Both the position numbers and the translations under genes were made by a program. Positions 5,576 to 10,162 of a DNA stretch of 10,162 bases are shown here, in pieces. The stretch lies in assembly GCA_036401335.1 (NCBI GenBank), contig DASWVC010000419.1, positions 1 through 10,162 on the forward strand. The letters are read 5' to 3'. The notes under the pieces are model-generated. The model was not told the DNA's origin. It ran no database searches and saw nothing but the letters and a program-made list of their open reading frames with translations. Source of the stretch: DASWVC01 sp036401335 (GTDB taxonomy: Bacteria > Verrucomicrobiota > Verrucomicrobiia > Chthoniobacterales > JAFAMB01). Position 1 is the first letter of the stretch; the number at the start of each line of letters is the position of its first letter.

Positions 5576-5687
5576 GTGACCTTCTTCTACGAGCGCCTGG
5601 CCAAGCGGATCCTGGAGGGCTTCGCGGCCGGGCCTTGCGTGGGTGGCTGAAAGGCGGGGCATCAACGCCCGCAAACGCCGCGGTTGA
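5576..5687 (+). pseudogene. Small ORF with an apparent +1 insertion
   Basis: From GTG 5576 the frame reads VTFFYERLAKRILEGFAAG and ends at TGA 5648-5650. If one G is removed from the GGG at about 5630, the frame continues LAWVAERRGINARKRRG to TGA 5685-5687, giving a smooth 36-residue basic helical protein. The match in style on both sides suggests a one-base insertion (or sequencing error) rather than chance. It is the last member of the small-ORF run. Function unknown. Confidence 0.35.
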
Positions 5688-5691
5688 CCCC

Positions 5692-5722
5692 ATTCATATT
5701 ATCTAATATTTATTGCTTATAC
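5692..5722 (+). promoter_or_regulatory. AT-rich patch, possible promoter region for the phytochrome gene
   Basis: About 31 bases with only five G or C in an otherwise GC-rich region, starting just after a TTGACC (5684-5689) that overlaps the last small-ORF stop. TATTTA, 17 bases after it, is a poor -10 match, and TATACA at 5718-5723 is a better -10 without a matching -35. The 254 bases from 5688 to 5941 hold no gene I can support. Confidence 0.3.
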
Positions 5723-5941
5723 AGGGGTAACGTTCCTGGAGGCGCGTTGATCCTCACCACCCATCATGCGCCTTTTCTCCCTCATGCAGGCCACGGGCCA
5801 AGCAAATCCCGTCCTTAAAGAGGCGCTCGGAAGTCATTCCGGGCAGCGTCCGCCCACCTCGGGGGCCGTTGCCCCGCGGGCCGTTCCATCATTCCATGGC
5901 CAGCCCGGTGCCGACGGCGGGAGGAGAGCGCCCTTGGACGC

Positions 5942-9634
<3,693 letters not shown>

Positions 9635-9690
9635 AGCGGCCGGTTTCGGGCCCGGACCCTGAAGGGAGTGGTTCACCTCAAGGCACCGTG

Positions 9691-9711
9691 TCGGCGGAAT
9701 CCAACCGCCGA
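9691..9711 (+). terminator. Hairpin after the phytochrome gene
   Basis: TCGGCGG and CCGCCGA form a perfect 7-bp stem with a 7-base loop, 57 bases after the phytochrome stop. No T tract follows on the plus strand, so it may be an attenuated or Rho-assisted end rather than a standard intrinsic terminator. Confidence 0.35.
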
Positions 9712-9775
9712 GAATGGGCCGTCTTAGGCCAGCTCGTCGGAGGCGGTTCGTCAATAACTCCATCCCCTTTCTGGG

Positions 9776-9806
9776 AAAACGGCCGCTGCAGGCCAGGGAT
9801 CGGCCG
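9776..9806 (-). terminator. Candidate intrinsic terminator of the DUF1772 gene
   Basis: On the minus strand CGGCCG (9806-9801) pairs with CGGCCG (9785-9780) across a 15-base loop and is followed directly by TTTT (9779-9776). It lies 21 bases past the stop of the membrane protein gene, in the gap between two convergent genes. The T run is short. Confidence 0.45.
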
Positions 9807-9826
9807 CTCGTCAGGGTGCTTTTTGG

Positions 9827-10162
9827 TCAAGGGGCGACGCCGACTGGGGCGATGGGATGAACGATGAAGGACGTGACCAGAAGCACCAAGGCCACGAGCA
9901 GAACGCCCACCCGGATGGCATGAAGGGTGTCCCAGCGCCGACGCAACGGCCGCCAGTTGGCGGGCAGCGCTTCCGGGCGCCAGCGGGCGACTTGGTTGTT
10001 GATGGGCACGGGCAGCAGCACCGTATAGACGATCATGAGGGCAAAGAGGGCCGCCGCGCCGAGGGCCAACCACCAGCTGAGCGTCCACGCTGTACGCGCC
10101 AGGACCACCACCGCCACGCTCAACAGCAGCGTGAGCGCATACCAAAAGGGCATCACGCGACC
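9827..10162 (-). CDS. DUF1772 (anthrone oxygenase-like) membrane protein, 5' partial
   Basis: The C-terminal 111 or so residues of a small integral membrane protein; the frame stays open to the window edge and the family is about 150 residues, so the start lies outside. Three hydrophobic segments are visible: FWYALTLLLSVAVVVLA, WLALGAAALFALMIVYTVLL and VGVLLVALVLLVTSFIV. Between the second and third lies the family signature: PINNQVARW, then LPANWRPLRRRWDTLHAIR. DUF1772 includes fungal anthrone oxygenases, but most bacterial members have no known reaction, so only the family is assigned. It converges on the phytochrome gene and has no evident functional link to it. An in-frame GTG-ATG (10156-10151) could be mistaken for the start, but the first membrane segment expected upstream would then be missing. 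Confidence 0.75.
   Translation of the reverse strand, partial: GRVMPFWYALTLLLSVAVVVLARTAWTLSWWLALGAAALFALMIVYTVLLPVPINNQVARWRPEALPANWRPLRRRWDTLHAIRVGVLLVALVLLVTSFIVHPIAPVGVAP

Noticed and set aside
9678..10145. 155-codon minus-strand frame at the right edge
   Set aside because: Different frame from the DUF1772 gene; lacks the membrane segments and the NNQVARW motif.

Overview
The window is a GC-rich bacterial accessory region followed by a large sensory gene. The rate of small toxin-antitoxin genes, a signal-peptide-bearing secreted protein, GTG/TTG starts and a hybrid bacteriophytochrome fit a free-living Gram-negative soil or freshwater bacterium. A Verrucomicrobiota-like host is my guess from style only; nothing here (no rRNA, no marker gene) fixes the taxon.

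Layout. Positions 1-1752, all minus strand, hold a defence/addiction cluster: a small helix-turn-helix protein (1597-1752), a type II antitoxin/ParE-like toxin pair with a 4-base ATGA overlap (1284-1499 and 934-1287), and a HigA-like HTH protein fused to an ImmA/IrrE-type HELSH metallopeptidase domain that runs off the left edge (1-838). Positions 1991-3025, plus strand, hold broken genes: a recognisable promoter, a higB remnant joined out of frame to a higA remnant by an internal deletion, and a DUF429 gene that loses its frame and its C-terminus. At 3056-3970 (minus) is an intact secreted protein built of two diverged copies of one unit. At 4235-4360 is a fragment of a P-loop helicase with a stop codon in frame.

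Positions 4435-5687 (plus) carry a run of six or seven very small genes chained by ATGA/GTGA overlaps, which I do not recognise. They look like one translationally coupled accessory operon, with decay at its 3' end.

Positions 5942-9634 (plus) encode a complete 1230-residue bacteriophytochrome hybrid histidine kinase (PAS-GAF-PHY, extra PAS, HisKA-HATPase, two receiver domains). It has all chromophore and phosphotransfer residues I could check. It should bind biliverdin through Cys10 and pass red/far-red light information by phosphorelay. No heme oxygenase and no HPt partner are in the window. At the right edge, on the opposite strand, is the 3' part of a DUF1772-type membrane protein, with a plausible terminator between the two convergent genes.

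I see no CRISPR array, tRNA, rRNA or complete insertion sequence. The best candidate for something undescribed is the coupled small-ORF operon at 4435-5687; the left half otherwise reads as a graveyard of mobile addiction genes.
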